NCBI RefSeq assembly: GCF_000003815.2
Contig: NW_023365703.1
Coordinates: forward strand, 261,056-308,917
DNA from: Branchiostoma floridae
Taxonomy: Eukaryota > Chordata > Leptocardii > Amphioxiformes > Branchiostomatidae
Reading direction: 5' to 3'
DNA: 47,862 bases
Shown piece after piece: positions 30,437-41,650 of the stretch (within the stretch, counting starts at the first letter, position 1; every line of letters starts with the position of its first letter). The translations under genes were made by a program, and so were the position numbers. The notes below the pieces were generated by a model. That model worked only from the letters and a program-made list of their open reading frames with translations, made no database searches and was not told the origin of the DNA.

Positions 30437-33319
30437 CTTCAATCAATCAATCAATCAATCAAATGGTTTATTCAGAATAAAAACAAGGCACTGACAACCA
30501 GAGGTTGAATTACGGCCTTGTTGTACAGCACCTCTGTGCTACAAATACAATAAAATCACGTTACATATATACAATACAATACAGTTGCATTGTTAACATT
30601 AATTTCCATTATTTTTGTTCAGCAGGCATATCATATATGGGATTGCACTTTTTTTGTAGCGCTCAGTTCTGGGTTTGACAGTGTCTAGTTGGTTGCTGGC
30701 CCTTGTGGCTCTCCCAGTGATAGCCCCCCGGGTTTGTGGTAGCCAGTGACGGAAGTCCGGTGACTGGAGGAGTTTCTGGGCGAACTGCAGGCAGAGGTGG
30801 TCTCTCCTCTGATCTAGGGTAGACAAGTTCAGAATCCGGCACGCCTCTGGGTATGAAGTGTAGGCAGAGCGAAGTATTATCCGACATGCGCGTTTCTGGA
30901 TGAATTCGATCCTTCGTCGCTGTCTAGCAGTTAGTCCAGGATGCCAGGCAGGCGCTGCGTACTCACAGCTTGGACGGACGAATGTTTTGTAGCAGGTAAG
31001 TATGTCATCCCTAGACAGATCGAACTGGTTGAGTTGTTTAAGCATAAATAGCTTTCGGTTGCCTTGTTTGACAATGTGGTCTACATGTGCGTTCCAACCA
31101 AGGTCAGCCTGGATGAACAAGCCGAGGAGTTTAACTATCTTGACCTCCTCTAACGGTTGGCCAGCAATAGACAGGGGTGGCAGTGGAAGGACTGTTCTCG
31201 TAAAGACCACGTGCATGGCTTTGCATTTTTTGGGGTGAAGTTTCATCTTTCTTGTGGATGCCCATTTGTCGAGGCTGTTGAGGTCCGTTTGAATTGTTGA
31301 GGTGTCCCGGATCAACCTGCTCTCAGCTAAGTTAAGATCATCCACGAACTTCCACCTCCTAGCAAGGGAATCCTCACTTGCACTGTTGATTAGAGCAAGG
31401 AAGATTAAGGGGCCTAACACTGTTCCTTGTGGTAGGCCACAGGTCGTCTCCCTCCAATCTGAATACGTTCCCTTGTACATCACTCTCTGCTTTCTAGTGG
31501 ACAGGAACGAACATACCCATTTGGCGAGCGAGCTTCGTAGACCTGCTCCAAGTAGGCTTGAAACGGCTATGCTGTGGTCCACAAGGTCGAACGCCTTGGC
31601 AAAATCCGTAGTTATCAGCGTTGTTATTGTCTCCCTCTTATCTGCTGTTCTAGCCAGTTGGTCAATTAAATCAACGAGGCAGTGTGTCGTAGAACGACCT
31701 GGTATGCAACCAAACTGGTTTGGGTCAATGCTGTGCTTGATGTCGGAGTACAGATGTTTCGAGATGAAAGTTTCCGCTACTTTTGCTAGGGTAGGTGTCA
31801 GGGATATGGGTCTAAGTTCGCTGATCGACGGCGGGCGCGTTTTAGGTAGTGGTATGATATTTGCCTGTCGCCATTGTTCTGGGACGACCCCCTCCGATAG
31901 TGAGGCATTCAATATGGACGTTACTGGTGTAGAAATCTCATAGGCAAAGCACTTGATGATTCTGTTGGAAAGACCGTCCGGTCCTGCGGCTTTGTTCACT
32001 TTGACGTGTTTCAACTTTTCGTACACTTGCCACGGCTGCACCTCGTCCAAAGGCCTAGCTGGGAGAAATGTTGGTAGTCTAGTGTTGTCTAGTGGGTCGA
32101 GTGAGCAGGTTATTGTGCACAGAGCATTGTTTACTGCGTCAGCGACAGCCTTGTTGTCTCCTGGTGGTGCACCTTCAACGTGGAGGGTGAGACCTGTTCC
32201 TGACGTGTTCGTCATGACCTTGATCTGCTGGTACCATTTTGATGGGTTTTCTTTCTTTATGGTGTTCACTTTGTCCTTGTAGAAGTTTTTCTTTGCACTT
32301 AGTATTTCTTGTTTTACTTTGTGTCGAAGTTGCTTGTACCTGTCATGGTCTTGGGCATTGAAAGCTTGTTGTCGTTGTTGTATGAGGCTTTTGATTTTGG
32401 GACTGATCCATGGCTTATCGTTGGTATGGAGTTTGATAGTCTTTACAGGAAAGTACTGGTCGATCTTGTTGTGCAATGTCTCGTAGAAAGCGTCAGTCTT
32501 AGACTGCACGCCTGTTGCAGATAGAACTTCAGTCCATTCGTGGTTTACCAGCCATTGACCGAAGGATCTGACGCTGGAGTCGGGCATGGGTCTAACAACC
32601 TTTGACCTTGTCTTGGGTATTTCAACTTGAGCCCTGGGTTGTAAGTTTAGAATCTTGTGATCACTTGAGCCCAGGGGAGGTAGCAAAGAAGGTGGGAGGT
32701 ACATGTGTCCAAGGTTGGTGATAACTAAGTCCAAGGTGGCGTCTAGCCTCGTAGGTACATCGACGATTTGCCGGAGCTGATTACCACGACAGAGGTCCTG
32801 GACGTCTGCGCGATTAAAATCACCGGCGATACATATTCCAGCATTAGGGGTTGTCAATCGTATTTGATCAACCACGGTGCTCAGGTGTTCGACCAAAGCG
32901 CCGGTATGTGGTGATCCCGGAGGAATGTACACTGCACATACCGCTATGTTGGGCACTTCTCGAGGGAGGCGGGCTGGACGGGTCTTAATCCATAGGCATT
33001 CAAGATCATTGGGAACGGTGGCATTAATAGCAGTAGCGTGGATGTTGTCCCGCACGTAGATTGCGACTCCTCCCCCAGATCTACATTTGCGCGGCTTGGA
33101 GAATAGGTGAAAGCCATCAATGTCCCATTGTGCATCTGGCAACTCAGAATCAAACCATGTTTCAGAGACGATGGCGATGTGTACGTTCTTTGCGTTCAGA
33201 GTAACTTGGAACTCATCCATCTTATTACGCAGTGAACGGGCGTTACATACCAGTATGTTTGGCACGGGGAATGGCTTAATACGGCCTTTCGCAGACTGTA
33301 GAGACTCTTGGTGATTCGG
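30437..33319 (-). mobile_element. CR1/L2-like LINE, 5'-truncated copy
   Basis: Minus-strand element. Its 3' end is at about 30437, with a (TTGA)n tail of about six units after a 3' UTR of roughly 160 bp. Its coding sequence runs up to about 33319, where an in-frame TAG (33320-33322) is reached. Upstream sequence belongs to the surrounding duplicated block, so only some 50 bp precede the ORF2 core and ORF1 is absent. No target-site duplication was found. Confidence 0.85.
30599..33265 (-). CDS. LINE ORF2: APE-type endonuclease and reverse transcriptase
   Basis: 888 uninterrupted codons, stop TAA at 30599-30601. The first codon at 33263-33265 is GTG, and the frame stays open without an ATG up to 33319, so the true start is lost or lies in a missing 5' part. 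Endonuclease motifs: NARSL (8-12), SETW (Glu35), GDFN (148-151) and SDH (201-203). Reverse transcriptase: LRPISL, motif A TDFAKAFD (553-560), motif B GLPQGTVLGP (610-619), motif C FVDD (640-643), the Lys-rich motif D with KKC, and the thumb with VRPSCEYAAPAWHPG. This is the jockey-superfamily layout (CR1/L2 group). FVDD replaces the common Y/FADD, a substitution of the first Ala only, so both catalytic Asp remain. No frameshift or stop, so the copy is young. Confidence 0.93.
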   Translation of the reverse strand: MPNILVCNARSLRNKMDEFQVTLNAKNVHIAIVSETWFDSELPDAQWDIDGFHLFSKPRKCRSGGGVAIYVRDNIHATAINATVPNDLECLWIKTRPARLPREVPNIAVCAVYIPPGSPHTGALVEHLSTVVDQIRLTTPNAGICIAGDFNRADVQDLCRGNQLRQIVDVPTRLDATLDLVITNLGHMYLPPSLLPPLGSSDHKILNLQPRAQVEIPKTRSKVVRPMPDSSVRSFGQWLVNHEWTEVLSATGVQSKTDAFYETLHNKIDQYFPVKTIKLHTNDKPWISPKIKSLIQQRQQAFNAQDHDRYKQLRHKVKQEILSAKKNFYKDKVNTIKKENPSKWYQQIKVMTNTSGTGLTLHVEGAPPGDNKAVADAVNNALCTITCSLDPLDNTRLPTFLPARPLDEVQPWQVYEKLKHVKVNKAAGPDGLSNRIIKCFAYEISTPVTSILNASLSEGVVPEQWRQANIIPLPKTRPPSISELRPISLTPTLAKVAETFISKHLYSDIKHSIDPNQFGCIPGRSTTHCLVDLIDQLARTADKRETITTLITTDFAKAFDLVDHSIAVSSLLGAGLRSSLAKWVCSFLSTRKQRVMYKGTYSDWRETTCGLPQGTVLGPLIFLALINSASEDSLARRWKFVDDLNLAESRLIRDTSTIQTDLNSLDKWASTRKMKLHPKKCKAMHVVFTRTVLPLPPLSIAGQPLEEVKIVKLLGLFIQADLGWNAHVDHIVKQGNRKLFMLKQLNQFDLSRDDILTCYKTFVRPSCEYAAPAWHPGLTARQRRRIEFIQKRACRIILRSAYTSYPEACRILNLSTLDQRRDHLCLQFAQKLLQSPDFRHWLPQTRGAITGRATRASNQLDTVKPRTERYKKSAIPYMICLLNKNNGN

Positions 33320-33339
33320 CTATAATTACTTGTATGGGT

Positions 33340-34700
33340 ATGTACTTTCCGCCGCAACGACGTCCACTTACACCATTTGCCCTATCTCACGTGGTAGAAT
33401 GTGGACATGCGTTGTGAATGGTTAAACACGACAGCTGTACATATGTTCTACTTATGGTTCTGCCACATACATGTACACCCTTTCTATCATACATGCTCTG
33501 CAGTTGGAAGGGGCATGTCATATTTGACAAGGGATCCCTAATTGTCTAATTTTACAGCTTTTATGATTTTAGTCAAAACGGCCTATTAAATTTGCACAAA
33601 TCCTTTGACGTGGAAGTTTTATTGATTTTTTTTTTCAACTTGACGAAATCAGTAACTGTTGAAGTGGCAACAAAACTCTCACGGAACAGATTTTGTGTCA
33701 GTACTTGTAACACGCAACCTTGGTAACTTCCCTTTTCACCAGATTTTATTCGTTTGCTTCTCTTCTATTCACATTTAACTGTCCAAGAAGGGCATGTAAT
33801 ATCATAGATGATGCAGGCTTACCTTTTAATTGTTCGAAAAATTGCCCGCCTTCTCGTTAATGTAGAGGCCTTCTGTGAAACAGGCTTAGTGGAGATCTCG
33901 CTGTCTATTGTTTACAGGAGACCTCCCTGGTTGTATTTGTCTCTAGGGGGCCATTATGATGCTAAGCAGACAGTGACCTGTGATGACCTTGTAGTAGCAA
34001 CACTACCTAACAATAGATATGGTTTAAGGTCATTGTCTATACAAGTGGACACTGAAATAGTGTATTTTTTTTCCTTTTATGTTAATTGAATTAAATTGTA
34101 TATATGAACTTAACGTGACGTGTAATGTTGACATCATAATTGCCGTTATGATAATAGTTAAATGAGACTTGATAATTGAAACATTCAAGGACAAAATATA
34201 CCACGGGAAGTTATGTATGTATCAATGCACGTTATCAGTTATTTATTTTTGCATGATATCAAATGATTCTGTTTGATATGTTTTTCTGTTTGATTTTCGT
34301 TTCCAACATTAAAGACAATTTATTTCTCTATGACTTCAAAAGATAGAAAAACGTTAACATCACTATTGCTTTCAAGAAAGCGTGTCTTTTCTTGCATACG
34401 CCCTGGCACGTCAACTTCTGTTAATTCTCTGTTGATGATAAAAAAAGTCTAACGACACAGCTATGGCGTCGGGTTAGGGCTTAAACGATCAAATGTGCCA
34501 TGCTTCATTGAATACCTTTGTTGCTATACGAGAACATTGTTAGTTTGAGATTGATCGTTTCCTATGATCCCCGAGGCAATACGCATACAGGCTGTTATTT
34601 ATCGCAGACCTTGAGTGTAATCTTGTTGAAGAAGTTGAAGTAAATGACCTCTCTTGTTATAGATAGAGGTGTATATAATCTGCTTTCTTACGATTAGTTC
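33340..34700. repeat. Tandem-duplicated block, copy 1, right part
   Basis: Matches 37250-38460 in the same order, with substitutions and indels: ATTTGCCCT, GGTTCTGCCAC/GGTTCCGCCAC, ACAGATTTTGTGTCAGTA versus ACAGGTTCTGTGCCAGTA, ATGGCGTCGGGT, then TATGATCCCCGAGGCAATAC. No coding function recognised. Confidence 0.65.
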
Positions 34701-36370
34701 GACTAATTCCACTATTTGATAAGTCGTTCTCTGACGCAATGTCCTCTAGAATATTTCCACGTGCCTAGACTGTTCATACAAGGGAGAAATAAAGATCAAA
34801 AGAAAGAAAATTCTGAAAACTGACTGTTTTTAAGTGGCGAATGCATGTAAATGGATAAATGATGATGTCGGTAATTCCAAGTGTATTGCATTTTAATTGA
34901 CGTAACGACTTATGGAAACTAAAAAAAATTCGATATTGCTTTGATGTGCATTTTTACATTATCTTTCTCCATTGACTTCCCTAGCGCTTGTTTGAATTTT
35001 TCTGCCAGCTATATATGGGTATGATGAACACTTGTCAAATTGCTTATTTCTTTAAACATCAGAAGTTCCTGCCTATCAACACAGGCAAACACTTGATTTT
35101 TCTACACCTACATAAAAATAAACCTCTTCCTGAACACTATAGAATATCAATGACTGAAGGCATATTTTTAGCAAAGGCGGATGACAAATGCTGGAAATGC
35201 ACAGAAATATTGAGGACATTCTCGAAAAGAGAGTAGGCGTCAGATTATGATAAAACTGAGATATGTATATTGAGATCGACGCAAAGTCTGTTGTACATGT
35301 CTTATAATGTTACCGTAAAGAACCTACATGTAATTCGGACGATGAACACCACAATGCTTCAGCGAGGTTGTATAACCGTGCAGCATCGAGTAGTCCAGAG
35401 TATAAGTTTTACTACAAATAGCAAGAATGTTAATTTCTCTATTTGAATAATTTCAGCAAATAATTTCAATAAGTTCCTTGAACACAGACGCCTGAGTTGT
35501 AAACAACCTTTAGAAGTTTCCAAACGTATTTACATAGAAACATCGGGCTATTCGGTCCCACTGAACAAAGTTAAAATCTTGGACATAGAGCCAAACCTTT
35601 TCCCTTGAGGGATCAAATATGCCATCTACATCAGAGCTTTACAGCCGTCCCTGAACAGAGACCATGGGCGCCATAGACGTCCTTCAACGTACGATCCACT
35701 TGCTTACTGAGTCACATGTTCTATCTGCATGACGCGATGTCACGGCAGTAGTGGAATGTTTATTCCTTGACTAATGCTTGTGCTGTTCCGTCGAAAATTT
35801 GTGTAATTCCGGTTTACTTATTTCAATGATGACTTCTACCAACACAGATGAACTTTGAAGTTCATTTCTATAAGTATTAAAAGAACAAAAATAATTGTTA
35901 ATCTATTCCGGCTTGTCCAAGCAACAACGAAAAGTCCGAAAATCGTAGATTGAAATATTATTTAATTTTTGACATAACGAATAATAGTCTATCTACACTT
36001 GAAAGGAAACCAAGCTAAAAACTAAACGGAAATACTTAATTCAAGTTCAAAAACATAAATATTCACGACCAACTATGGAAAGATACAACCAAATCCTTAT
36101 AGGTGTTTCATAAATCATACTAAGTGGGCATATCAAAGCGTTATTGCAATGACTTGATTTGTGTATTAAACTTGAGAACTCATGCTGAAATGAAGTCTTC
36201 GGTGGATCAAATTACTAAAGATGTTACCGCGGTTAAAGCAAATCACGGATTGGGGCGAAAACGCTTGGAAGCCTGTGTCATTGTGAGCAGGGTACTATTT
36301 CTGTTCACGCGACCCTTTAACCCTTTCTCACCGTACAAGGCGCACGAGCTGACGTGAGATGCTCAGAAAG
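34700..36370. other. No gene recognised
   Basis: Lies between the two copies of the duplicated block. The 82-codon frame at 34988-35236 ends in a CWKC-containing stretch that faintly recalls the Cys-rich tail of some LINE ORF2 proteins, too weak to call. Confidence 0.4.
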
Positions 36371-36374
36371 AGTA

Positions 36375-38460
36375 GACTGTAGGATCCAAATTACCGACGA
36401 TCGTCACATGTCAGCTTTGACAATTTAAAGATTAATAGTTTTCCGAAATATTATCTGGTCCTTTGTTGTCCCAATGGTTTTTGCCGTTCACACGACCTTT
36501 ATGCCCTTTCCCAACATGTAAGGTGCAATGAAGTGAACAACAATTAAATGGTATAATGACGTTTCACATAAAGAATAAAATTATCTCCCAAATCATCGGT
36601 GTTTGGGGAGCTTTCAAAGCTTAACAACCGCGCTATTGTCGATAACTGCCCTTGCCTAGCAAAATTCCTATTATATTGCTTGACAGTACAACGATACGGT
36701 GTCAATGTCGAAAAGTACAAAAACTAAAACATGACGTTACGACATATATATTAGGCGGGCGCCAGTACTTCATACACCCGCCCAACCACACAGCTTCGAA
36801 AGCCTGGGCCACCCCGAGGTCTCTAATGCGTTTTTATGATGAAGACGGCAAAAAATCTCACATCTTAAAAAAACAGCCCGAATTTATAATAAAAATGCAA
36901 GCTTTTAGGGAATCATCAATTGTGTTAGTTAAAATAGGTACAGAACCACCTTTACAAAAAGTGTCAGGTTTCTAAATTTACAGAGAGAACATGCTATACT
37001 TCCCGTTCCCCTTAAAAGATCACAAATTTGACAAAATCATTAGCTTTACACCGGTAGACTTGATACTGACACGCATTTCATGGCATTGCAAGTATGAAGG
37101 AGTCAAAAAAAGTTACTATAGAGGAGGCAGGTACATATAGGTATGTTTTCTTGTGGACGAAGTCGGTCGTGCCAGCTAGCTACTCAATTCTCGACTGTAC
37201 AGACCGAGTAATGACTCTATAATTATCATGAATCGGCGCGTACACGTCACTCAAATGGAAGATTATGATTCGCCAAAATCACGGACTGTCACTCACGTAA
37301 TTTGCCCTGTTCCTCCACGTACAAATTTGGCCTGTGCTGTGGTTGGTTGAAAGTGACAAGTGTGTTATTAATGGTTCCGCCACGGACATGCGCACATTGT
37401 ATATAGGGTCTACAGTTGAAGATACACTCCTATCTGACATAGGATACTAACGTTCCTAATTAGACAGATGTCAGTCACATACACCTGCATATTGCACCTA
37501 AAAATAGAGACTTTTTTGGTTATTATTTAAAAGTTTTCTGAACACAACGAAATCAACTATTGCATCCGCGGAATGTTTATTGTTGACCTTACTTGGCATG
37601 CTGTTTAACTCAAACACGTTTATAGTAAAACAGGTTCTGTGCCAGTATTACAACCAAGTTATTGTTCACCTGTCGTTCCTGTTTCCTTTGCCGGTGGTCT
37701 TCTTTCCACAGTTATCAACGGGAGGCATGTGTTGTCATAGATAATACAAGCATGGATGCTGATTTAAAAAACCCGATCTTTAAAAAAAATCCCACTATCA
37801 CACATAATGAGAAGACGTTAATTAGAATGACGTTATTTCGAGTCATATAAAATCGCTCTGTTGAATATGACTGTTCATTTGCCAGATATCTACGTCATTA
37901 AAACAATTTTATTTTCTTTTGTCGTTAATCGTCACGATGGAGGTCAATGTCTGCAATACCACAAACATTTTCATTTGGAACTTTTTACAATCAAGAAAGC
38001 CAATACAGTAATAGGCTTGACATGTTTGGGCCGATTTAAGTCATTTTTATTCGTAAGCGTCCCGGTAGGGCATCTTCTGTCAATGTTCTTTTGATGACAA
38101 ATTATTTCAATGACACCGGGATGGCGTCGGGTCAAGGGTTAAACGGTTAAATTTACCATAGCTGAGTGAATACATTTGTACCCATGAGAAAACATTTTTT
38201 AGCTTACAATTTTTTTTTAATATCATTTAATTGTATTCTTTTTGAAGACCATGTCGTGTGGACAATTTCTAAATTGTTACTTTCCTCTAATATGACCCGT
38301 TTGACGATATTTTAATGTGACTACATTGATCGTTTACTATGATCCCCGAGGCAATACATACGTAGTCAGACCCCCATTGTAATCTATTAAAAGAACCAAG
38401 AGTCAATAACCTTTCCTGTTATGGAGAGTGGTGTTTACCTTTTTTATGGTACAGAAACAA
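36375..38460. repeat. Tandem-duplicated block, copy 2 (no LINE insertion)
   Basis: Counterpart of 30055-34700 without the 2.9-kb LINE. The most conserved landmark, TGATCCCCGAGGCAATAC, is at about 38340 here and at about 34566 in copy 1. The block holds several short open frames but none is shared in reading frame between the copies. Confidence 0.6.
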
Positions 38461-39600
38461 AGTTTCGCCATCTAGCTTCAATCTTTAAAAAGTAGACTAA
38501 ACACTAAAAATTACCACAGCGTCATTCAATGAACCTATAATGCTTACATGGGGGTCTACAGAAAAAAAAACACTCTAGTTTTAGACATGACGAATACACA
38601 TACTAAGTGAAAATAATGAACTTTATTGCACTACATAGTGAAAATATAATGCACCAGACTGAATATTATAAATTGTTAAATCTTTTAGACTGAAAAAAAC
38701 GGGCTCTTTTACGGCGGTATGTTACAACGAAATCAAGCAAAAATGATATTGAATTCGTATTCATATATATTTTGTAGTTGTAAAAGACAGACTTTATGCA
38801 TTGTCTGGACGAATGAAGTATACTACGTTATGTTAGGAAATTATAATAATGCTAGGAAATTATACTAATGCTTACTGGGTGCCATGCAAATTATTCAAAT
38901 TTTTGGAGCGATGTTCTAAGACATATTACCGCATTTGATACCAATACGGATGAATTCTGATTTTGGTTTGACCTGCTAAAAACTTGTAAAATGAAGTTTC
39001 TATTACTGAACTAAATGATCAAATATTTTCCACATAAACACACACACGCACACACAAACACGCACACACACACAAACACACACACACATTTGCTAATGTA
39101 AACATGTTATGCGCAAGTGCTTTAGATCAAAATATTTGTATTGCTAATGCTACTTTCAACGCTGAAAAAGAATTTGCTTTGTATTCACATGCTGCAATTT
39201 CTTAACCTCATTTTATATTGTACAGCATATACATCATCATCATCATTTATAGTGATACTCTTCCAAGCCATGAACCAGTATGAATGTTGTGGTGCATTTT
39301 TGGTAAAACATTACAGGGGTTGTGCAAAAACAAAGGGACCAGTAATGTTGTCTATGATTCGCTTAATATATCCAGTCGCAAAGTCAGGCAACAGCATTTT
39401 TGGCATTTCAGTGAGAACGAGCTATGTGACTCCAGCCGTGGCGAGTCTACCCGTGCTTTTGTACTAAAGTCAAGATGGAAACCCGTTCGTGTGTCTAGAT
39501 CTTGAATTCTGCTCGGCACCTATCAATCGCTCAACTGAGCTCGATATCTATAGTGGTCATGGTGGATGAGGGGACATTTTCTACTGTAGCTTTCCCCGAC
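38460..39600. other. No gene recognised; (CA)n microsatellite
   Basis: An interrupted CA microsatellite lies at about 39037-39088 and a (TCA)n run at about 39230-39245. A short tandem (TAGGAAATTATA) occurs at about 38836-38868. The frames at 39141-39505 show no domain. Confidence 0.5.
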
Positions 39601-40075
39601 CATCAGTTGGACTAGGGAAACCCTTTGTATTTCCTCCTCGCTAATTTTGTTGACAAACTTCCCAACCTGACAGCCCTTATCCTCTACGAAGACCCTTTCC
39701 ACTGTGACTGCCAACTGAAAGGCTTCCCTACTTGGCTTCTTGGTGAAAAATTCAATCGGCTTCTTGGTGAAAAATTCAATCCTCCATTCGTTGACCTCCG
39801 AATCTACAAGGCAAAGACCGTAAGGGCGTTCCCCTCGCTAGCCCGAAGTGCTAGCCTGCGATGAAGCGCCTTCTATCGAAATCAGCGGGAGCGACACATC
39901 CGTTCATGAAGGCCAGACCGCCATGTTGAAGTGAAAGATTTCAGGCTGTCCTGTAGACGATTTTTTTCTGCCAACACGACAATGCGCCAACTATCGACAA
40001 CAGCGGGAATGACACATCCATTCATGAATGCCAGGCCGCCATATTGAAGTGTAAGCCAGGTGCAGCCAAACTGTG
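39600..40075 (+). pseudogene. Decayed LRR-Ig receptor fragment
   Basis: FVDKLPNLTALILYEDPFHC and DCQLKGFPTWLL (from about 39645) are the last leucine-rich repeat and the LRRCT cap. After about 39840 the reading frame shifts. APSIEISGSDTSVHEGQTAM (39866-39925) is the first strand region of an I-set Ig domain, but the codon for its conserved Cys reads TGA (39932-39934). A second copy of the Ig start, APTIDNSGNDTSIHECQAAI then LKCK, follows 118 bp later with the Cys intact. Amphioxus has many LRR-Ig membrane receptors; this is a broken relic of one, with no leader, Ig core or membrane helix. Confidence 0.65.
39734..39781 (+). repeat. 24-bp perfect tandem duplication inside the LRRCT remnant
   Basis: GGCTTCTTGGTGAAAAATTC plus AATC is repeated once, in frame, giving LLGEKFN twice in the translation. 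Confidence 0.95.
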
Positions 40076-40317
40076 CCCTATAAATCGACAATGAAAATGA
40101 ACAGAAATCAAGAGTATGAATACTTTTACAGTGCAGTGACGTAAAACATGAATTTGGGGTTATTTATCACCTTGTTTTTTTTTTTTTATAATCGTTCATT
40201 GCCCGGCAATACTATTTTCATCTAAATGTTGGCTGACCCGAAAGTATTGCAGTTCTGGGAATCATGGCAAGGGCAAGATATTGATCTACTTTTAAAGCAA
40301 GCGTATAATAAGTAGGG

Positions 40318-40402
40318 CTTGGTACCGGTACAAAAACTTCAGGTATATATACAGTTCAGGTCCAGAGGATCAGGTCCATGTCCGGAACTGAACCTGGACC
40401 AG
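40318..40402 (+). repeat. AGGTCC-rich dispersed repeat, copy 2
   Basis: GGTACCGGTACAAAAACTTC is followed by AGGTCC units in both orientations (TTCAGGTCC, GGACC). Same build as 8138-8215. Confidence 0.55.
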
Positions 40403-40439
40403 ATAAAAACGTATGAGAAGTTATAAGACATATATACAA

Positions 40440-40545
40440 ACAAACCCATGGGAGGAAATTTGTTTTCAACTAGAAATGCCATAACGGGACATATTAATAT
40501 GCGCCTGGGGTCAGTTTTGACCTCATACGGTGGTTTGAGGGTTAA
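40440..40545 (-). mobile_element. Candidate piggyBac-like end (TTAA-CCCTCAA)
   Basis: Minus strand: TTAACCCTCAAACCACCG, then GAGGTCAAAACTGACCCC. It shares TTAACCCTCAA and the downstream GACC-rich palindrome style with the end at 47171. The element, if real, would lie to the left of 40545; no opposite end was found. Confidence 0.3.
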
Positions 40546-40559
40546 TCTATCTATGAAAC

Positions 40560-41460
40560 TTTAGTTTTTCTTGACAATAAAATAAATGCGTTATGGATAA
40601 GATTTTTGTTCCAGATGTGTATCATTATTTATTCAATAATATTTGCACTTATTGATGTCTATAGATAATTTATAAAACAAACTCAGATTCAAAGAAAGCT
40701 CTTAATTAGACCCAAACTAACATAACTGTTGCCATTATTTTGATGCACGCTTTCCTACCTTAAAGCAATCTGCTCATTCTTTTAGAGTGCGATATTTACC
40801 CAGTTTCCGGTTTCATATGCAGCGAAATAGATTAAGCTAGAATAAAACAAAGTAATTATGTGCAATGCAGCGTACATGGAAGATAGAGCACACTGGAAGC
40901 GGCACTTTCTAAATGCTTCAACTCGACAGAGAGTACAAATATGTATGTATGGATGTTTGTAGCGTATATTTCATGGTAACATAGATTAGAAAGACTCCGA
41001 ATGTAAACAGTTTTCCTTAGAAATACTGATTTATACCCAATCGTGAATAGGAAATTCTTTCACATTTTGAAATATTTACAAATATCATGAAATGGTAGAA
41101 TTGGGTTATTGCTTAAACTAACCCCTATTATTTAGGCCACGTTACTGCTGGGTGCTTATGGTTCTTAGTGGTAGGCCATTAATGCATAGCACCAAACTAA
41201 GCTTTGAAATGGTGTTTGAAATTATATCTTCCAAGTCCACTAACTCCTTTACAAAATGTTATGAAATAGATAATTGTAGAATGTTTTCATTACTATTTTA
41301 AAACCATGAGAAGTATTCTAGATCACATCATGGCTATTTCCAAAGTTAAAAAGAAAAACCTGAGAAATATGTTGAGAGTAAAGATTGCGTCCAAAATATT
41401 TCTTTTGTACACAATGATAGTATGTAAGTTAATTCCAAGACAATGTCAACAAACATCAAG
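40560..41460. other. No gene recognised
   Basis: AT-rich, no repeat boundary or coding pattern seen. The open frame 41306-41542 partly overlaps an inverted-duplicate arm. Confidence 0.4.
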
Positions 41461-41464
41461 AAAT

Positions 41465-41650
41465 GATACTACATTTCATACTCACGAGATGGCGTCTCGA
41501 TTTGCGGGGACAAAAGCACAAAGGCATAACAGCGATATTTAGTTCTGGATGGACAGATTTCGATCTAGGTATCAGTTAACTAAAACATTCAAGACTCAGA
41601 GTGCACTATTTTGCTGGTGCACCATAAAGAATGCATGACTTTGTTAGGCG
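41465..41650 (+). repeat. Inverted duplication, outer left arm
   Basis: Matches the reverse complement of about 45945-46140: GACGTCTCG/GGCGTCTCG, GACAGATTTCGATCTAGGT versus GACAGATTGCGATCTTGGT, CAAGACTCAGAGTGCACTAT versus CAAGACTCAGAATGCACCAT, and TTTTGCTGGTGC. Confidence 0.7.

Noticed and set aside
30663-33314. Many plus- and minus-strand ORFs of 60-213 codons inside the LINE
   Set aside because: They are shadows of the intact 888-codon ORF2 in other frames.
34988-35236. 82-codon ORF ending in a CWKC-containing stretch, possible LINE Cys-rich tail
   Set aside because: The resemblance is limited to a few residues, and no RT-like sequence lies upstream.
39037-39088. CRISPR-like or functional repeat array
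   Set aside because: It is an interrupted CA microsatellite with no spacers; no CRISPR-like array exists anywhere in the window.
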